A stretch of 64,000 nucleotides of DNA from Bacteroidia bacterium (GCA_030426765.1 JAUHXV010000008.1:1-64000); one strand, 5' to 3'. Positions 9,929 through 20,314 are shown, numbered from the stretch's first letter. Program-made: numbers and translations. Notes: generated by a model not told the origin, from the letters alone.

Positions 9929-9953
9929 CGGGTACGTCCATCAACCCATCACG

Positions 9954-11057
9954 ATGAAAGTTTATCCTTTTGAAGGAATTTATCCAAATCCTGACCTGAT
10001 TCCTTCCCCCGAATCTTTTTTTGGAAGCGTCAAACATGACTATACGGAGTATTATGAAAATGGCTTCTTTCTGCATGCAAAGGAGAAAGCCTATTATATT
10101 CTGGAGATTACGACTGAGACCAAATCACATACAGGGATTATCGCCTGTTTGAAAATTGAGGATTATTCAAAAGGAAAAATTGTAAAGCACGAGCAAACCA
10201 TTGCCACTAGTGAACAGGCCATGCTCAAATTGATTCTTCTCAGAGGGGCGATGGTCAAACCGGTATTATTATCGCATCCGGAAATAAAGGATCTGACAAA
10301 AGAGATCAAAAAACTAAAAAAGAAAAGAGCCCCTTTTTCGCAGTATACACTTTTAGAAGGGGATATTGAATACACCTTATATCAAATCCCTGAAAAGGAG
10401 GGTGAGCAACTGGCGAAAATCTATAATGCCCATCTGCCGAAAGTATATATCGCGGACGGGCATCATCGCTGCAGTACCGGTGAAAAATTGCTGCATTTGC
10501 AAGGTGATAAAAAAGGATTTGATTACTCCATGATCCTAGCCGCCTTGTTTTCGTTTGATCAACTCGACGTGTTGGACTACAATCGTGTTGTCGAACTTCC
10601 TTACCATCTTAAGTTGACCCGTTTTATTGCTGAACTTAGTCATTATTTTGATATCCAAATACTCGACGGCCCTGCCAAACCTCAACAAAAACACGAACTG
10701 ACCATGGTGATTCAGGAGGACTGGTTTCTGCTGAAGTGGAAGCCTGAAGTGCTGAGCCGATACAAGAAAACGTCTACCATTCTGGATGCACATCTGCTGG
10801 ATAAGGAAATATTTGAAGGCATCCTGGGTATCACTAACGTACTTGAAGATAAACGTGTGAGCTATGTCTCAGGTATATATGGACCAGAAAAGATAGAAGA
10901 GAAAGTACGCGAGTCTGCCCATCACGTCGGATTTTGTATTTATCCTGTGCAGTTTCCTGAAATCGTGCGCGTATCGGACTACCACGAAACACTGCCGCCG
11001 AAAAGCACGTGGTTTGAACCCCGGATGATCAATGGACTAATCGTAAAATCATACTGA
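9954..11057 (+). CDS. DUF1015 family protein
   Basis: Conserved protein of the DUF1015 family, recognised by the [15 protein letters not shown] signature near residue 165 and an N-terminal [11 protein letters not shown] region. Function is unestablished; in Bacteroidota it is often found near serine/glycine metabolism genes, which fits its position after gcvT (inference). The frame is open from 9903, but ATG 9954 begins the conserved domain and does not overlap gcvT. The stop codon overlaps the next ATG (TGATG at 11055-11059), so the amidohydrolase is translationally coupled. Confidence 0.85.
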   Translation: MKVYPFEGIYPNPDLIPSPESFFGSVKHDYTEYYENGFFLHAKEKAYYILEITTETKSHTGIIACLKIEDYSKGKIVKHEQTIATSEQAMLKLILLRGAMVKPVLLSHPEIKDLTKEIKKLKKKRAPFSQYTLLEGDIEYTLYQIPEKEGEQLAKIYNAHLPKVYIADGHHRCSTGEKLLHLQGDKKGFDYSMILAALFSFDQLDVLDYNRVVELPYHLKLTRFIAELSHYFDIQILDGPAKPQQKHELTMVIQEDWFLLKWKPEVLSRYKKTSTILDAHLLDKEIFEGILGITNVLEDKRVSYVSGIYGPEKIEEKVRESAHHVGFCIYPVQFPEIVRVSDYHETLPPKSTWFEPRMINGLIVKSY

Positions 11058-12229
11058 TGAGTAAGAGATACATCACTGCTGACTTCGTGTACCCGGTGAT
11101 CACATCGCGTATACCGCATGGTGTGGTCGTGCTTGAAGAAGATCGCATCGCAGGACTCGCTACACGAGATGAAGTACCGGCAGACCAACTGGAACATTTC
11201 AGAGGCATTATTATTCCCGGCTTTATCAACACACATTGCCATACGGAATTATCTCATCTGAAAGGAAGAGCCAATACCGGTACCGGACTGTTGGCATTTA
11301 TCAACACTGTCGTGCGTCAACGAAAATTGGATTTGTCCGTCATTCAAAAAGCGGTTGCGGAAGCCGATGCGTATATGTGGGAGGCAGGCATTCAGGTGGT
11401 AGGTGATATTTGCAATACGGCGGATTCCTTCGATGTCAAAAAAGCCAGTCCGATTAAGTACTACAGTTTTATAGAGATGTTTGACTTTCTCCAGGATGAT
11501 AAAATGACTGAGCGGACGATGCAATATCTCAAAGTGTATGAGAAGCGCACCGGCAATGGTGCTGTCGTGCCACATGCGCCCTACTCGGTTTCTCCGACGC
11601 TGTTCAGACGAATCAACCTGATGAATACAGATATGGTGACGGTCAGCATCCACAATCAGGAGACACCGGATGAAGAAGCCCTGTTTCGGAGTGGAACGGG
11701 TGGGTTTTATGATTTATACAAAGGGTTTGATGTTAATTTAGACGCTTTCAATCCTACCGGAAAATCCTCTATCCATTATTCGATGGCGCATATGGATAAA
11801 ACAAAGCGCGCGCTATTTGTCCATAATACCTACACCTCTGCAGAGGACATCCGTGCAGCCAAAGCATGGAATCCGGAAGTGTACTGGGCCACGTGTCCCA
11901 ATGCGAATCTGTATATCGAAAACCGGTTGCCGCACTATCAAACTTTTATTGATGAAGGCGCCACGATGACGATCGGCACGGATAGTCTTTCGTCTAACTG
12001 GCAGTTGTCTATCCTGGAAGAAATGAAAACCATCGCTCGGTATCAATCCTACATACCATTCGATACACTGCTGAAATGGGCGACGTATAACGGAGCTAAA
12101 GCGCTGGGCATGGAAGACCGTTTCGGTAGTCTCGAAGCTGGGAAAGCGCCCGGGGTGCTACATCTTTCTTTTGATCCGGACGAGGGCGATTTTTTACGTG
12201 ATGAGGTTCAAGTCAATCGGATAGTTTGA
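11057..12229 (+). CDS. Amidohydrolase-superfamily deaminase (cytosine/aminofutalosine-deaminase-like)
   Basis: Metal-dependent hydrolase of the chlorohydrolase/MTA-SAH deaminase group. The metal-binding set is complete: H60 and H62 in [11 protein letters not shown] in [11 protein letters not shown] in [10 protein letters not shown] and D in GTDSLSSN. The last motifs match purine-type deaminases, and the family includes aminodeoxyfutalosine deaminase of menaquinone synthesis, but the substrate cannot be fixed from sequence alone. Length 390. The stop codon TGA abuts a heptamer array (12229-12305). Confidence 0.8.
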   Translation: MSKRYITADFVYPVITSRIPHGVVVLEEDRIAGLATRDEVPADQLEHFRGIIIPGFINTHCHTELSHLKGRANTGTGLLAFINTVVRQRKLDLSVIQKAVAEADAYMWEAGIQVVGDICNTADSFDVKKASPIKYYSFIEMFDFLQDDKMTERTMQYLKVYEKRTGNGAVVPHAPYSVSPTLFRRINLMNTDMVTVSIHNQETPDEEALFRSGTGGFYDLYKGFDVNLDAFNPTGKSSIHYSMAHMDKTKRALFVHNTYTSAEDIRAAKAWNPEVYWATCPNANLYIENRLPHYQTFIDEGATMTIGTDSLSSNWQLSILEEMKTIARYQSYIPFDTLLKWATYNGAKALGMEDRFGSLEAGKAPGVLHLSFDPDEGDFLRDEVQVNRIV

Positions 12230-12495
12230 GGCGAAGAGCGAAGGGCGTAGGGCGTAGGGCAAAGAGCGAAGAGCGAAGAGCGAAGAGCGTAGGGCGTAGG
12301 GCAGATCTCCTTCGCTAAAGCTACGGCGATTAAGAAGTGATTTGCTTTCTCCGTGCTTTAGCTCGGTGAAATAAAAGGGAATAGGCAAAAAAAAATTACC
12401 CCGTGCTTTAGCTCGGGGATCATACAAGCAAGCAAAATCAGATTCAATAATATTCAAAAAGCCCCATTCCATTCGCTTCAGCTCGGGGATCATGG
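12229..12495. repeat. Composite repeat element, right copy, inverted relative to 102-350
   Basis: Eleven G(A/G)GC-type heptamers start on the last base of the amidohydrolase stop codon and run to 12305; motifs of GCTTTAGCTCGG type follow at about 12314, 12355, 12405 and 12474. Read on the minus strand it follows the 102-350 copy nearly base for base over 200 bp. The gap to the next gene (12496-12642) also contains a second array at 12614-12648. Confidence 0.85.
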
Positions 12496-12613
12496 AAAAA
12501 ACCTCTTCCTCTCTTCCGCTCCCGACACATCGGGATCTCTATTCTGCCCAAAAGAATTTTAGGACGTAGGGAAATTATGAACTACGACTGCCTCATCCAT
12601 CATGTTAGAATCT

Positions 12614-12648
12614 CCTAAACGCTAAACCTTAAACATTAAACCCTAGTT
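12614..12648. repeat. Heptamer array (NNTAAAC) overlapping the deiminase stop codon
   Basis: Four units CCTAAAC, GCTAAAC, CTTAAAC, ATTAAAC followed by a degenerate fifth, CCTAGTT, which contains the minus-strand stop codon TAG (12643-12645) of the next gene. This is the A+T-rich variant of the period-7 arrays. Confidence 0.7.
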
Positions 12649-14673
12649 TTTAACTACTCTGATCAATTGCGATTCCTCCTGGTAGTGAATGTCCAGGTAG
12701 TAGATACCGGCCGGGAGAGACGAACAGTCCAGGGATGTTTTTCCGGTTTCCTGTGATTGCGGAACTGACTGGATTTGACCGAGACTATTGAGCAGTGTGA
12801 TTGAAGAAACCGAAGCAGGCAAAGCACGCCAATCCACCCAGAGTTGACCACCTACAGGGTTTGGAAACACTTTAATTTGATCAAGTGGGCTGATTGGAGT
12901 TGTTGCAACGGTCGATTCAATATACACCTTCACGGTATCGCTTGAGCTTGTGGCTCCGTCGTTGTCCATCACTTCGACGACGATCTCATGGGTGCCCTCC
13001 GCGTAACCGCTCCACTCTACTGAATACGGTAGCGTATCGAGAATAGAAAATAAATAATCATCGATATAAACGAACGCGGAATCAATCTCACCATCGATAT
13101 CGGTGGCTTCAAAATCAATCGAAATAGAGGGCTCGCTAATATCGAATATACTTTGATGCAAAGGATGTGTGATTTGGACTACAGGAGGTTGGTTGACTAT
13201 TTCTCCTAAGACATTGAATTTGAAATATCCGGTCGGCGCGGTGATTGGACGGACTTGCCATTTTCCATCTTTGGCAACGCCCATGATAAAGTAATTGATT
13301 TCTTCTCCGGCAGGGTGCGCGGGTATGATACCCGCCCAATGCGAATTCACTGAATCTACCAGGACCATGGGCACTTCGGTGTAGCTGGTATCTGCTTTGA
13401 GTTTGTAATAGAGGTTAGCGAATTCGATTCCATCGCGGTGTTTGATTGTAGCTACTACCGGATACTCCTGAGTTTCGTCATGCGAGTCCCGGAGACGGGC
13501 GTGATTGATCAGGAGCGGATTTTCAGTGCCTACTGCTTTGGTGATACAGTGGATAGCACCCAGTGACGGGATGATGGAATTGCAGTTGATGCCCACGACG
13601 TTGTATCCGGGCAGACTTTCGCGGTAGATACGCAATGCAGTAGTGTCGTAGCGCTCTTCGTAAGTGGGTACTAAAATAGTCTTGTTGACAAATACTGAAT
13701 TCGTATACGTGCGGTAGTGGCCTCCCTGACTTGGATATCGGTTATTGCCATCCGGAGGCATGGGGAGTCTGATGATATTATACGGGTTGCCAAACGGGGT
13801 GACGAGGCTATCCTGTATGTATTTAATGTTTTCTTCAATCTGTGGGCCATCTGAAACGCCTTCCGGGTATTCGCCAAACATGATGGTCTCTTCATCAATG
13901 ATGCGCATGTGCATGTCCAGGTGATGGATACCATCGTAGGGCAACGTAGGGAGTTTGATATATTTATTTACGCCCAGAAAAATATTGGCGATCGAGTCGA
14001 TCTGTGCTTCTGTTTTACCCGGGTTTTCTTCCAGGACAAGGTTGGAAGAAAATACTGTCCCCATGCCATCGGGCAGATGGTTGCCCCCTGTGTGAATCCA
14101 ATCGTAGGGAGCGACTGTGGCTTCGTAAATTGGGATGTCGAGCTGTGCGGCCACGCTGAGGGGAGACAGATCGTCATTAACGCGAGGCCGGTTGTAGATC
14201 CAGTCTACGAGCATGAGGCTGTCGACATCATTTTGATATACGGCCCAAGGGCCAAAATCACGTATCCAAATCGTGTTGGTAGGTGTGTTGACAAACTCTA
14301 CGGAGTCGAGCGGAATGCCCGCATTCTCGAGGGTGGTTGTCACGGACGCCGGATTGGTTGTGAGGATGAGGATTTTGCATTCCTTGACCACATGTCTGAC
14401 GATTTCGGTCAGGATGGTGGTTTGCCCGCGCCAGGAGATCATGAGCGCTTGTAGTTCTTCCCATTCTGCCATGGTGCGCACTTGCCCGGGCGGAGGTATG
14501 GGGACGCTGCGCAGAGTAGCTTCGTGGTGTTCGCGCAGGTAGTCGGCCATGATGACGCGCTCTTCGGCGGTCATGTAATGAGGCAACATATTTTCCTGGC
14601 CGGTAAGGATCGATAGAAAACCGGTAAGCACTAATAGTGCCATGATCAGAAGAGAAGATCTTAGTTTTGTCAT
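12643..14673 (-). CDS. Secreted agmatine deiminase / peptidylarginine deiminase-family protein with T9SS tail
   Basis: Exported guanidino-group-modifying enzyme family (PAD_porph). An N-terminal signal peptide (about 25 residues) precedes the catalytic domain. Motifs: WIRDFGPW near residue 122, HTGGNHL near 168, HLDMHMR near 224 and GAIHCITK near 382 with the catalytic Cys. Residues about 490-580 look like an Ig/cadherin-like beta domain (VQITHPLHQSIF, then FEATDIDGEID). The last 80 residues carry FPNPVGGQL and end in a strand-rich LIRVVKN, a type A T9SS sorting tail, so it is probably cell-surface or released. It could act on agmatine or on peptide arginine; sequence does not decide. Confidence 0.85.
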   Translation of the reverse strand: MTKLRSSLLIMALLVLTGFLSILTGQENMLPHYMTAEERVIMADYLREHHEATLRSVPIPPPGQVRTMAEWEELQALMISWRGQTTILTEIVRHVVKECKILILTTNPASVTTTLENAGIPLDSVEFVNTPTNTIWIRDFGPWAVYQNDVDSLMLVDWIYNRPRVNDDLSPLSVAAQLDIPIYEATVAPYDWIHTGGNHLPDGMGTVFSSNLVLEENPGKTEAQIDSIANIFLGVNKYIKLPTLPYDGIHHLDMHMRIIDEETIMFGEYPEGVSDGPQIEENIKYIQDSLVTPFGNPYNIIRLPMPPDGNNRYPSQGGHYRTYTNSVFVNKTILVPTYEERYDTTALRIYRESLPGYNVVGINCNSIIPSLGAIHCITKAVGTENPLLINHARLRDSHDETQEYPVVATIKHRDGIEFANLYYKLKADTSYTEVPMVLVDSVNSHWAGIIPAHPAGEEINYFIMGVAKDGKWQVRPITAPTGYFKFNVLGEIVNQPPVVQITHPLHQSIFDISEPSISIDFEATDIDGEIDSAFVYIDDYLFSILDTLPYSVEWSGYAEGTHEIVVEVMDNDGATSSSDTVKVYIESTVATTPISPLDQIKVFPNPVGGQLWVDWRALPASVSSITLLNSLGQIQSVPQSQETGKTSLDCSSLPAGIYYLDIHYQEESQLIRVVKN

Positions 14674-14808
14674 ATCAGGTTATGGCTATGAAGGGAACCG
14701 AAGATAGTAAATACAGTTTATACCCCATTTGCTACGATGGCCAGTTATTCATTTCGTATGGAAAATAAAAGCCGGATGTATAAAACTTGTCATATCCACC
14801 AGTTGATA

Positions 14809-15798
14809 TTATTGGCCTGCAAAACCAATAGTTCCTTTCAATTTCTCATACCCCGCCCTTTTCACGGCTGATTTAGCAAACAACGCATCAAAGACTTCTT
14901 CCTGAAGGTTAAGCCAGTCTTCCTGTTTCATCTCCTTCAATTGGTCGGAAGGCGTGAAAGCTGGTTCGGTATGCGGAGTGGAAAAGCGATTCCACGGACA
15001 GACCTCCTGGCAGATATCGCAACCAAAAACCCAGCCTTCCATTTGATTTTTAAATCCATCGGGAATGGCGGATTTTAGTTCGATCGTGAGGTAGGAAATA
15101 CATTTCGAACCATCCATTACATACCCTTCCGGGGTGATGGCTTCAGTCGGGCAAGCATCAATACATTTTGTACAGGTACCGCAATGGTCTTTGATCGGGT
15201 GGTCGTATTCAAACTCAACATCCAGAATGATCTCTGCGAGAAAAAAATAGCTGCCTTTGCGGGGATGAATCAGCAGGGTGTTTTTCCCGATCCAACCCTG
15301 ACCTGTTCGTTTTGCCCAATCGCGCTCCATCACCGGTGCCGAATCTACAAATACGCGCGCATGAAAATCGCCAAGCTCTTCTTTTAAGTCGCGGACGAGT
15401 GCTTTCAGTTTCCTGCGCACTACTTTGTGATAGTCCTCGCCGTATGCGTAGCGGGAGATCCTGACAGGGGTGAGTTGGCTGCAATCCTGACTCGCATCAT
15501 GTTCTCCAAACTCCTTAGCCTCTTGAGAAGTGGAGACTAAATTCTCCTCTGGATAATAATTGTATTGCAGACAAATGACCGACTTAGCACCGGGGACGAG
15601 TTTCGTAGGATCCAATCGCAGGTCAAAATGATTGGCCATATAGTGCATCTCCCCTTGGTACCCTTTTTTGAGCCAAGCCTCAAGTCGGGAGGCTTCCTGA
15701 TCCATATACTCCGCCCTTGCAATCCCGGCTCCCATAAATCCATGACGGGAAGCCAGATCTCTGACCAATTGAGTGCGTTGTGTTAGCCGGGTTGTCAT
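14809..15798 (-). CDS. queG: Epoxyqueuosine reductase
   Basis: Cobalamin- and [4Fe-4S]-dependent enzyme for the last step of queuosine synthesis in tRNA. Two ferredoxin-type clusters are visible: CGTCTKCIDACPTEAI near residue 207 and CDICQEVCPWNRF near 257. Upstream motifs SRYAYGEDYHK and DSAPVMERDWAKRTGQGWIGKNT are characteristic of the family, including the catalytic Asp. Length 329 is close to the short form lacking the C-terminal HEAT repeat. It stands alone on the minus strand, 135 bp from the deiminase start. Confidence 0.93.
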   Translation of the reverse strand: MTTRLTQRTQLVRDLASRHGFMGAGIARAEYMDQEASRLEAWLKKGYQGEMHYMANHFDLRLDPTKLVPGAKSVICLQYNYYPEENLVSTSQEAKEFGEHDASQDCSQLTPVRISRYAYGEDYHKVVRRKLKALVRDLKEELGDFHARVFVDSAPVMERDWAKRTGQGWIGKNTLLIHPRKGSYFFLAEIILDVEFEYDHPIKDHCGTCTKCIDACPTEAITPEGYVMDGSKCISYLTIELKSAIPDGFKNQMEGWVFGCDICQEVCPWNRFSTPHTEPAFTPSDQLKEMKQEDWLNLQEEVFDALFAKSAVKRAGYEKLKGTIGFAGQ

Positions 15799-16027
15799 TT
15801 CCTGAGCAAGTTAAAAGGAATTCAGTCGTACAAGATGGTCTTTAACGGACCGAAGCCCATGCCAGTGGCATCTGTAAAATCGCGTGGTGAGGAAGCTTTT
15901 AACTTGCGTTTACTTAGAATTTACCTTAAATTTACATAACAGCTGTTATTCGAAAATGTATTACTGAAACTCAGTGCTTTATACATTTAAAAACGTTCAG
16001 CTCGTTAGGCAAAACACATTCAGAGAC

Positions 16028-16891
16028 ATGATTATACGATGTATAGCCCTGATATTCCTGCTCCACGCTGTGGAGGCGGTGGCCGCATCGTACCCGGTAG
16101 ATATCGTCAAGGGGTTTATCATCACTACAGCTGAAATTGATGGTCAGACTGTCAATGTTATCCTGGATAGCGGTGCACCCGGTGTCGTTCTGAATGAAAA
16201 ATACTATTCCGGCGAAAAGCAAAAAGATATCCAGTGCACAGGACTCAATGGCAGCTTCCTGTGTGGCGTACGTACAATCCGGTCCTGGAAATGGCTGGGC
16301 GCAGAAAGAGGAAAAACCAAAGCGCTTGTTTCGGATCTTGCTTTTCTTGAAAGCGCGACTAGCCGCCCGATCTATGCACTCGTCGGACTCAGTGTCCTGG
16401 ATGACTATTATGTTTCAATTGATATCGACAATGAAACTGTCACACTCCTTTCCACAATCCCGGAAAAGTGGGAATCGTCGTTGACCAGAATCAATTTTGT
16501 CGATCACTTGCCGGTTATCTCATGCACGGTCAATGGACAGAAAAAAATCCTGGGGCTTGATACCGGATCGGCGTCCAACTACCTATTTAGCTTTGCTCCA
16601 AAAGACGGTTCATTCTCCCAACTGGAAGCCACTCCCGTCATTGTCGTCGGTACGGACAACCGGGAAGATCTTCGTCATCGTGTCATGCTCAATGTACATG
16701 TCTCCGATCAGGATGCACCTTTCTCTTCTAGCTTTATCGTGGACCTAACTGATAAAGGCGCTTTTCAGCACGATGGATTTGATGGTATTCTGGGTCAGGA
16801 ATTTCTTTCACAGTACAACCTGATCATCCACCCTGGCAAACAAAAAATGTTGCTGTTGCCAAGAGTGCAGGAAGATGTTGTGCTGGAGTAA
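16028..16891 (+). CDS. Exported two-lobed aspartyl protease-like protein
   Basis: After a signal peptide (about residues 1-20 from ATG 16028; the frame is open from 15974) two retropepsin-like lobes follow in one chain. Lobe 1 has VILDSGAPG with D47 and ends in GLSVLDDYYVSIDIDNETV. Lobe 2 has ILGLDTGSAS with D178 and ends in GILGQEFLSQYNLIIHPGK. Both lobes thus keep the D(S/T)G catalytic triplet and the hydrophobic-hydrophobic-Gly flap motif, as in eukaryotic pepsins. Probably a periplasmic peptidase; substrate unknown. The 237 bp after queG up to this start hold no other gene. Confidence 0.75.
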   Translation: MIIRCIALIFLLHAVEAVAASYPVDIVKGFIITTAEIDGQTVNVILDSGAPGVVLNEKYYSGEKQKDIQCTGLNGSFLCGVRTIRSWKWLGAERGKTKALVSDLAFLESATSRPIYALVGLSVLDDYYVSIDIDNETVTLLSTIPEKWESSLTRINFVDHLPVISCTVNGQKKILGLDTGSASNYLFSFAPKDGSFSQLEATPVIVVGTDNREDLRHRVMLNVHVSDQDAPFSSSFIVDLTDKGAFQHDGFDGILGQEFLSQYNLIIHPGKQKMLLLPRVQEDVVLE

Positions 16892-17124
16892 TCAGTTACT
16901 TAGGTTAGGGGTTATATGGTTTAAGTGAAAATTGAATTCTCAGAATTTAGCTCACGCAGAGACGCAAAGGCGCAGTTTTAATTTCTATCCGCTTAACGCT
17001 TAGGACTGTTTCTTATGATGGAATCAGGAAATTCAACACCAAGAGTTTCATCACTGCAAAGTCCCTATTCAAAATTAAAAATCACTCCTCACCACTCACT
17101 CCTCACCTCTCACCACTCACCCCT
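16892..17124. repeat. Convergent gap with octamer and heptamer arrays
   Basis: The gap between two converging genes contains a period-8 run (ACGCAGAG, ACGCAAAG, GCGCAG) around 16953-16974 and, at 17083-17124, six heptamers of CACNNCT type that cover the uvrD stop codon at 17117-17119. No gene is seen in it. Confidence 0.75.
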
Positions 17125-19360
17125 GTTCAACAATCTGGAGTTTTGCGAAGCGGAGCATGATTCGTCGCTCGGAGTCGTCGCCCTGATCAAAATGGATCGT
17201 CGCCACTTTGTTGTCGCGGGCGCCATCGATACTGAGGATACGGCCGCTTCCAAACTGGAGATGCAGCACTTGCATACCTTCTGCGAGTTGCTCGGAAGGG
17301 CTGGGCTTAAAGTCTGCGGGATTGACACGTGGTTCGAAGTCTTTCTTGCGACCCGGACGGTCTGCGAGTAATCGGGGCTCTTTGAAGAGTTGCTTTTTAC
17401 GCTCTACGGTAGATTCAAAATGGATCTCATCGATTTCTTCCAGGAAACGGCTTGGGTCATTGTATCTGAACTGTCCAAACTGATATCGGCTGGTTGCGTA
17501 GGAAAGTGCGAGGAACATTTTTGCACGAGTGATCGAAACATAAAACAACCTTCGTTCTTCATCCAGTTGGTCAGGGGAACCCATCGACATATAGGAAGGA
17601 AAAAGATTTTCTTCAAGTCCGACTACAAACACCGCTTTCCATTCCAAACCTTTCGCGGTATGGGTTGTCATCAGGCTGATGTAATCGGATTCTTCTTCAT
17701 CTGTGGTATCCAGGTCTGTCAGCAAAGCGATGTCGGACAGATAAGCAGCAAGGCTTCTGTCTGTTGTAGCTCCTTCATCCGCAATATCGTTTTCCACAAA
17801 CTCTTTAATGCCATCCAGGAGTGCTGAGGCATTTTCCATTCTTCCGATTCCCTCTATACTTTGATCCTGACGGAGTTGTTCAAAAATGCCGCTCTCCTGA
17901 GCCACCATCATGGCGACTTCATACGCATCGGAAGATGCTGCTTTCGCTTTGAATTTTTCGATCATCTGAACAAACGAAGCCAGCTTACCTTTCGCAGGAT
18001 ATAACCCGGAAGTCAGGACAGCCCACATGGAAACGCCCTCCTCCACGGCGATCTCGGCGATCTTGCCGGTAGTCGTTTTGCCAATCCCCCTTTTGGGTGT
18101 GTTTATGATCCGTTTGAACGCTTCATCATCGCGCTCGTTGACCGTCAGCCGCAAATACCCCAGGATATCTTTGACTTCTTTGCGTTGGTAAAAAGACAGA
18201 CCGCCAAAAATTTTGTAGGCCAGATTTTGTTTGCGCAGGTGTTCTTCAAAAACGCGGGATTGTGCATTCGTGCGATAGAGAATTGCGATGTCTCTGTTTT
18301 CAAGATGCAGCCGGTTTTTATATTCTATGATCGTACTGGCGACTAGTCTGCCTTCCTCGACATCACTGACCGCTTTGATGACTTTTATCTTATGTCCATC
18401 GCCCAGTTCCGTCCAGATCTCCTTTTGAATCTGTTTGTTGTTATTGCTGATCACCATATTGGCCGCCTTCACGATATGATCGGTGGACCGATAGTTTTGT
18501 TCCAGTTTAAACACGGATACCTCCGGAAAATCCTGTTCGAATTTGAGGATATTCTCTATCGTCGCTCCGCGAAAGGAGTAGATGCTCTGTGCGTCATCGC
18601 CCACGATGCAAATGTTAAACGGACTGTTGTGGTATACCGTGAGCAATTTGATGATCGCGTATTGCAGGTAGTTGGTATCCTGAAACTCATCGACCAGCAC
18701 ATATCGGAAGATGCGTTGGTATTTCTCGCGGACGTTGTCTTTGTTTTCCTGCAGGAGTCTGTACATCTGTAACAGCAGGTCATCGAAATCCATTGCTCCT
18801 GCCTGTTTACAGCGCTTGTAGTAACGCTCGTATATATCGTATATCTGAGGTCGCTTATTCATCCGATCGTAGTGGATGAGTTCGTGGTCTTTGGCGTAGA
18901 GTTCCGGCGTGATGAGATTGGATTTGGCGGAGGATATTCTGGCCAGCACTGCGTTGGGATTGTATTGTTTGGGATCCAGCCGCATTTCTTTTATGATATC
19001 GCCCACCAGGCTTTTGGAGTCGTCGCGATCGTAGATCGTGAAGGCGGGAGGAAAGTCAATCTTCGGGGCTTCCACGCGCAGAATGCGGGCGAAAATGGAG
19101 TGAAACGTACCGGCCCAAACGCGTTCGCCTTTTGATCCGACGACGGCCTGGATGCGTTCTTTCATTTCGCGGGCGGCCTTATTGGTGAAGGTAAGCGCCA
19201 GGATTTGCTGCGGTGCCACGCCTTGTTCGATCAGATAGGCTATGCGATAGGTCAGAACGCGAGTTTTACCGGATCCAGGGCCGGCAATCACCATAACGGG
19301 GCCATCGGTATGCGTGACCGCCTGATGCTGTACTTCGTTGAGGGAGGATAAGTATGTCAT
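17117..19360 (-). CDS. UvrD/PcrA-type superfamily 1 DNA helicase
   Basis: ATP-dependent 3'-5' DNA helicase for repair and replication restart. Motif Q and Walker A (NEVQHQAVTH, AGPGSGKTR) are at the N-terminus; DEFQDTNYLQY near 225, GDDAQSIYSFRGA near 255, NYRSTDHIVKAANMVI near 290, MTTHTAKGLEW near 557 and FYVSITRAK near 602 follow. Length 747 agrees with PcrA. The C-terminal 60 residues form the SH3-like tail (LHLQFGSGRILSIDGARDNKVATIHF). Its stop codon is formed by a heptamer array. Confidence 0.93.
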   Translation of the reverse strand: MTYLSSLNEVQHQAVTHTDGPVMVIAGPGSGKTRVLTYRIAYLIEQGVAPQQILALTFTNKAAREMKERIQAVVGSKGERVWAGTFHSIFARILRVEAPKIDFPPAFTIYDRDDSKSLVGDIIKEMRLDPKQYNPNAVLARISSAKSNLITPELYAKDHELIHYDRMNKRPQIYDIYERYYKRCKQAGAMDFDDLLLQMYRLLQENKDNVREKYQRIFRYVLVDEFQDTNYLQYAIIKLLTVYHNSPFNICIVGDDAQSIYSFRGATIENILKFEQDFPEVSVFKLEQNYRSTDHIVKAANMVISNNNKQIQKEIWTELGDGHKIKVIKAVSDVEEGRLVASTIIEYKNRLHLENRDIAILYRTNAQSRVFEEHLRKQNLAYKIFGGLSFYQRKEVKDILGYLRLTVNERDDEAFKRIINTPKRGIGKTTTGKIAEIAVEEGVSMWAVLTSGLYPAKGKLASFVQMIEKFKAKAASSDAYEVAMMVAQESGIFEQLRQDQSIEGIGRMENASALLDGIKEFVENDIADEGATTDRSLAAYLSDIALLTDLDTTDEEESDYISLMTTHTAKGLEWKAVFVVGLEENLFPSYMSMGSPDQLDEERRLFYVSITRAKMFLALSYATSRYQFGQFRYNDPSRFLEEIDEIHFESTVERKKQLFKEPRLLADRPGRKKDFEPRVNPADFKPSPSEQLAEGMQVLHLQFGSGRILSIDGARDNKVATIHFDQGDDSERRIMLRFAKLQIVEQG

Positions 19361-19443
19361 ATTCAGATTGCAAAAATAGAGGATATGTTTAAGCTATGGG
19401 AAAGAATCCGGTTAGAATTTGAATTCTGTATTTTGGCGGATTC

Positions 19444-20148
19444 ATGGCTACCCTGGACATCATACTGCCCGCTTACAATCCGCTTCCGGGATGGGAGGAC
19501 CACGTCATCCGGCGATTTTTATCGCTGCAGGAGGCGATGCCCGAACACCAGATGACGCTGAGTATCGTCAATGACGGCTCCGGACAAGTCGATATGGAAG
19601 CTGCCCGTCAAAAGATAAAAGCCTCATTGCCAGCGCTTAAATGGGTCAGCTATACAGAAAATCGAGGTAAGGGCTTTGCGCTTCGCAAAGGCGTGGAAGG
19701 CGCAGAAGCAGATTTTATCATCTATACAGACGTGGATTTCCCTTATGTCGAAGCGTGTATGATCGACTTGATCCGGCAACTCACAGCGGGCAGTGATGCC
19801 GTCATCGGTGTGCGTGACGAGGGATATTATGCACAATTGCCCGCAACCCGCCGGCGGATCTCGAGGCTTCTGCGGCGCATCAATGCGCGTATTCTGAGAC
19901 TAAAGGTGAATGATACGCAAGCCGGGCTGAAGGGATTTCGACAAAGTGTAAAACCCGTTTTTCTTTCGACCACGATCAATCGGTATTTGTTTGATCTGGA
20001 ATTTGTCTATCTCCTTTCACAAAAAGACCATTTTCGGGTTTCTTCGATTCCAATTACACTCCGACCGGGAATATCGTTTTCAAAAATGAACCGAAAGATT
20101 CTTTTTGAAGAGGCGCGGAATTTTTTAAAAATATGGGTGAGGGCGTAG
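19444..20148 (+). CDS. GT2 family glycosyltransferase (polyprenyl-phosphate hexosyltransferase-like)
   Basis: Inverting glycosyltransferase with an N-terminal IILPAYNPLPG, the nucleotide-sugar motif SIVNDGSG near residue 40 and the DxD-like TDVDFPY near 97. NRGKGFALRKG and DTQAGLKGF are typical for dolichyl/undecaprenyl-phosphate glucosyl- or mannosyltransferases, so a role in loading a lipid carrier is likely. At 234 residues it has no membrane segment. The last codon and stop (TAG at 20146) lie in the first unit of a heptamer array. Confidence 0.8.
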   Translation: MATLDIILPAYNPLPGWEDHVIRRFLSLQEAMPEHQMTLSIVNDGSGQVDMEAARQKIKASLPALKWVSYTENRGKGFALRKGVEGAEADFIIYTDVDFPYVEACMIDLIRQLTAGSDAVIGVRDEGYYAQLPATRRRISRLLRRINARILRLKVNDTQAGLKGFRQSVKPVFLSTTINRYLFDLEFVYLLSQKDHFRVSSIPITLRPGISFSKMNRKILFEEARNFLKIWVRA

Positions 20149-20297
20149 GGCTGAGGGCTGAGGGCTGAGGGCTGAGGGTTATGGGGTTTATTGGGTTTAT
20201 TGGGTTTATTGGGTTTAAGGTTTAGAATTTAGGAAATGCTTTATCTTTTATACATCGTAAATCTCTCAGGTCTTAAGTCTTAGGTCTCAGGTCTAAC
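20141..20297. repeat. Heptamer, nonamer and second heptamer arrays
   Basis: One GGGCGTA and four GGGCTGA units at 20141-20175 overlap the glycosyltransferase stop. Next come three to four ATTGGGTTT nonamers up to about 20216, and finally five GTCTNAG-type heptamers at 20263-20297, ending 17 bp before the next ATG. Three different units within 160 bp point to repeated rounds of local duplication. Confidence 0.8.
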
Positions 20298-20314
20298 AAT
20301 TCAAAATCAGCAGA

